NCBI GenBank assembly: GCA_002429425.1
Contig: DIZR01000013.1
Location: forward strand, 1-5,186
Length of the DNA: 5,186 nucleotides
Reading direction: 5' to 3'
Source: Patescibacteria group bacterium UBA6023
GTDB taxonomy: Bacteria > Patescibacteriota > Minisyncoccia > Phycocordibacterales > UBA6899
Program-made: the position numbers and the translations under genes
The notes under the pieces: model-generated
Database searches by the model: none
Told to the model about the DNA's origin: nothing
The model's input: only the letters and a program-made list of their open reading frames with translations
In this document: positions 3,849 to 5,186 of the stretch, in pieces
Layout of the letters: each line of letters opens with the position of its first letter
How positions within the stretch are numbered: the stretch's first letter is position 1

Positions 3849-5186
3849 ATGTTAGATTTAAAGACAATGAAGAGTGCTCTTGAGCAACTCGAAACAGAGC
3901 GAGGAATCCCAAAAGAGAAAATTATTGATGCCATTGAAGCAGCACTTGCCGCAGCATACAAAAAAGATTTCGGAAAGAAAGGGCAAATTGTCCGCGCAAA
4001 ACTCGACATGGACACTGGCAAGACGGATTTTGAACAAGTAAAGATCGTTGTTGACGAAACAATGGCACGACAACCAATTGAGGGGGAAGAAGAGGATGAT
4101 GATACACCCGTACGCCCATTTGTGAGTGCACCGGAGCCAATTGTCGGAGCAGAGGGGAGTGGCGACATCGACACTCGCGTACGATTCAACCCTGAGCATC
4201 ACATCATGATCGAAGATGCACACCTTATCAAAAAGGGCGCTTTGCTCGGTGAGGAACTTGTCTTCAATCTTGAGGCAAAGGATGATTATGGACGCATTGC
4301 TGCACAGACTGCAAAGCAAGTCATTATCCAAAAGATACGTGAAGCAGAAAAATCATCAGTCTTAGATGAATTTGCTGAGCGGGGTGAAGAAATCGTGAGT
4401 GGAATTGTCCAGCGCATCGAACGTGGAAACATTTTTATTGACCTTGGTCGCGCAACGGGACTTCTTGCGTACGAGGACCAGATTCCCGGAGAACGCTATC
4501 GCACCGGTGAGCGCATTCGTAGCTATCTCTATTCCGTCGAAGAATCACCGCGAGGCATTAACCTTCGTCTTTCCCGTGCACATCCAAATTTTGTTCGTGC
4601 ATTATTTGCCGTTGAGGCACCGGAAGTTTCAACAGGAGTAGTGGAGCTCAAAGAGATTGCCCGCGAAGCAGGTTCACGCACAAAGATTGCGGTACATTCA
4701 AACGATGCGCACGTCGATCCGGTCGGATCCTGCGTCGGACAGCGTGGCATACGTGTTGCGACGGTAATTTCTGAACTTGGCGGAGAAAAAATTGACGTCA
4801 TTGAATGGTCTGCGGATATTGAAAAATTTATTTCCGATGCACTATCTCCAGCAAAAGTACGTAGTGTTCTCGTAAATAAGGAAGATCGCCAGGCAACCGT
4901 CGAGGTAACCCCGGACCAACTCTCGCTTGCAATTGGGCGTGGAGGACAAAATGTTCGCCTTGGAGCGAAGCTCACAGGTTTCCGTATCGATATCAAATCA
5001 ACTGATGGTGGGAAAGAAGTGCTCGGTGAGATAATTACAAAGGAAACTGAAGTACCAACAGTCGCACAAACCCCGGAGGAAGAAGTCGCTGAATTTATCG
5101 CCTCCGACTCGATCGGAATGCCAAGCGAAGAAGTAACAACCCAAGAAGAAACTTCTGAGGATGAATCAGTTGTTGAAGAAAACATG
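3849..5186 (+). CDS. nusA: Transcription termination/antitermination factor NusA, 3' end cut by window edge
   Basis: There are 446 visible codons with no stop before the right edge. NusA binds RNA polymerase near the RNA exit channel and modulates pausing, intrinsic termination and antitermination. The N-terminal polymerase-binding domain covers about 1-170 and ends with the hallmark GRIAAQTAKQVIIQKIREAE (148-167). It is interrupted by an insert at about 75-110 that starts with a highly acidic run (EGEEEDDD, 78-85). An S1 domain follows (about 178-244), then KH1 (about 262-322, GQRG loop at 297-300 in DPVGSCVGQRG) and KH2 (about 325-385, GRGG at 363-366). From about 390 the sequence is a low-complexity tail, roughly one third Glu/Asp, with no sign so far of the helix-hairpin-helix acidic repeats of E. 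coli NusA. The start is the first ATG, matching the family N-terminus; ATG at codon 7 is a less likely alternative. No Shine-Dalgarno sequence is visible. infB often follows nusA but lies outside the window. Confidence 0.96.
   Translation, partial: MLDLKTMKSALEQLETERGIPKEKIIDAIEAALAAAYKKDFGKKGQIVRAKLDMDTGKTDFEQVKIVVDETMARQPIEGEEEDDDTPVRPFVSAPEPIVGAEGSGDIDTRVRFNPEHHIMIEDAHLIKKGALLGEELVFNLEAKDDYGRIAAQTAKQVIIQKIREAEKSSVLDEFAERGEEIVSGIVQRIERGNIFIDLGRATGLLAYEDQIPGERYRTGERIRSYLYSVEESPRGINLRLSRAHPNFVRALFAVEAPEVSTGVVELKEIAREAGSRTKIAVHSNDAHVDPVGSCVGQRGIRVATVISELGGEKIDVIEWSADIEKFISDALSPAKVRSVLVNKEDRQATVEVTPDQLSLAIGRGGQNVRLGAKLTGFRIDIKSTDGGKEVLGEIITKETEVPTVAQTPEEEVAEFIASDSIGMPSEEVTTQEETSEDESVVEENM

Noticed and set aside
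3858..4331. 157-codon minus-strand frame opposite the nusA 5' half.
   Set aside because: It is an antisense shadow of the NusA N-terminal domain; Cys- and Leu-rich nonsense composition.
4529..5185. 218-codon minus-strand frame opposite the nusA 3' half.
   Set aside because: It is Ser/Thr-rich antisense of the conserved S1 and KH domains and acidic tail, with no domain and no promoter evidence.

Overview
The window reads as chromosomal DNA from a small-genome bacterium, most likely Candidatus Patescibacteria/CPR and probably Parcubacteria-like. The reasons are a NusA whose N-terminal phrasing (MLDLKTMKSALEQLE, GIPKEKIIDAIEAALAAAYKK) and acidic insert resemble what I know from that group, a compact type IV pilus cluster, AT-rich intergenic DNA, and the absence of a clear Shine-Dalgarno sequence before any of the four genes. 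UGA is not read as sense in the complete genes, so the standard bacterial code fits. The taxonomic call is inference from memory of the families, not a search result.

Layout: positions 1-3627 hold three type IV pilus genes, all on the minus strand and read right to left. These are pilB (assembly ATPase, 3627-1873), pilC (inner-membrane platform, 1585-368) and a type IV prepilin-like minor pilin (364 to the left edge, cut off). pilC and the prepilin gene are almost touching and surely co-transcribed. pilB and pilC are separated by 287 bases containing a structured element: two copies of a 20-base direct repeat, each followed immediately by an inverted repeat, the second being a 23-bp imperfect hairpin. 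pilC appears to have its own promoter with a near-leaderless start.

On the plus strand, divergent from pilB, is nusA (3849 to the right edge, open; 446 codons visible). The 221-base pilB-nusA spacer carries tandem -10 boxes facing pilB and, facing nusA, a good sigma70-type promoter. A hairpin with a six-T run lies directly behind that nusA promoter. This looks like a leader attenuator that would release an RNA of about 40 nt unless polymerase reads through into nusA, and it is the most attractive regulatory hypothesis here.

Functionally, PilB powers pilin polymerisation through PilC, and the prepilin would be processed by a PilD peptidase and inserted into the pseudopilus or pilus. NusA is a general transcription elongation/termination factor with no necessary link to the pilus. 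I see no wholly novel gene system; the novelty candidates are the pilB-pilC intergenic repeat/hairpin element, the nusA leader, and loss of the usual tetracysteine metal site in PilB.
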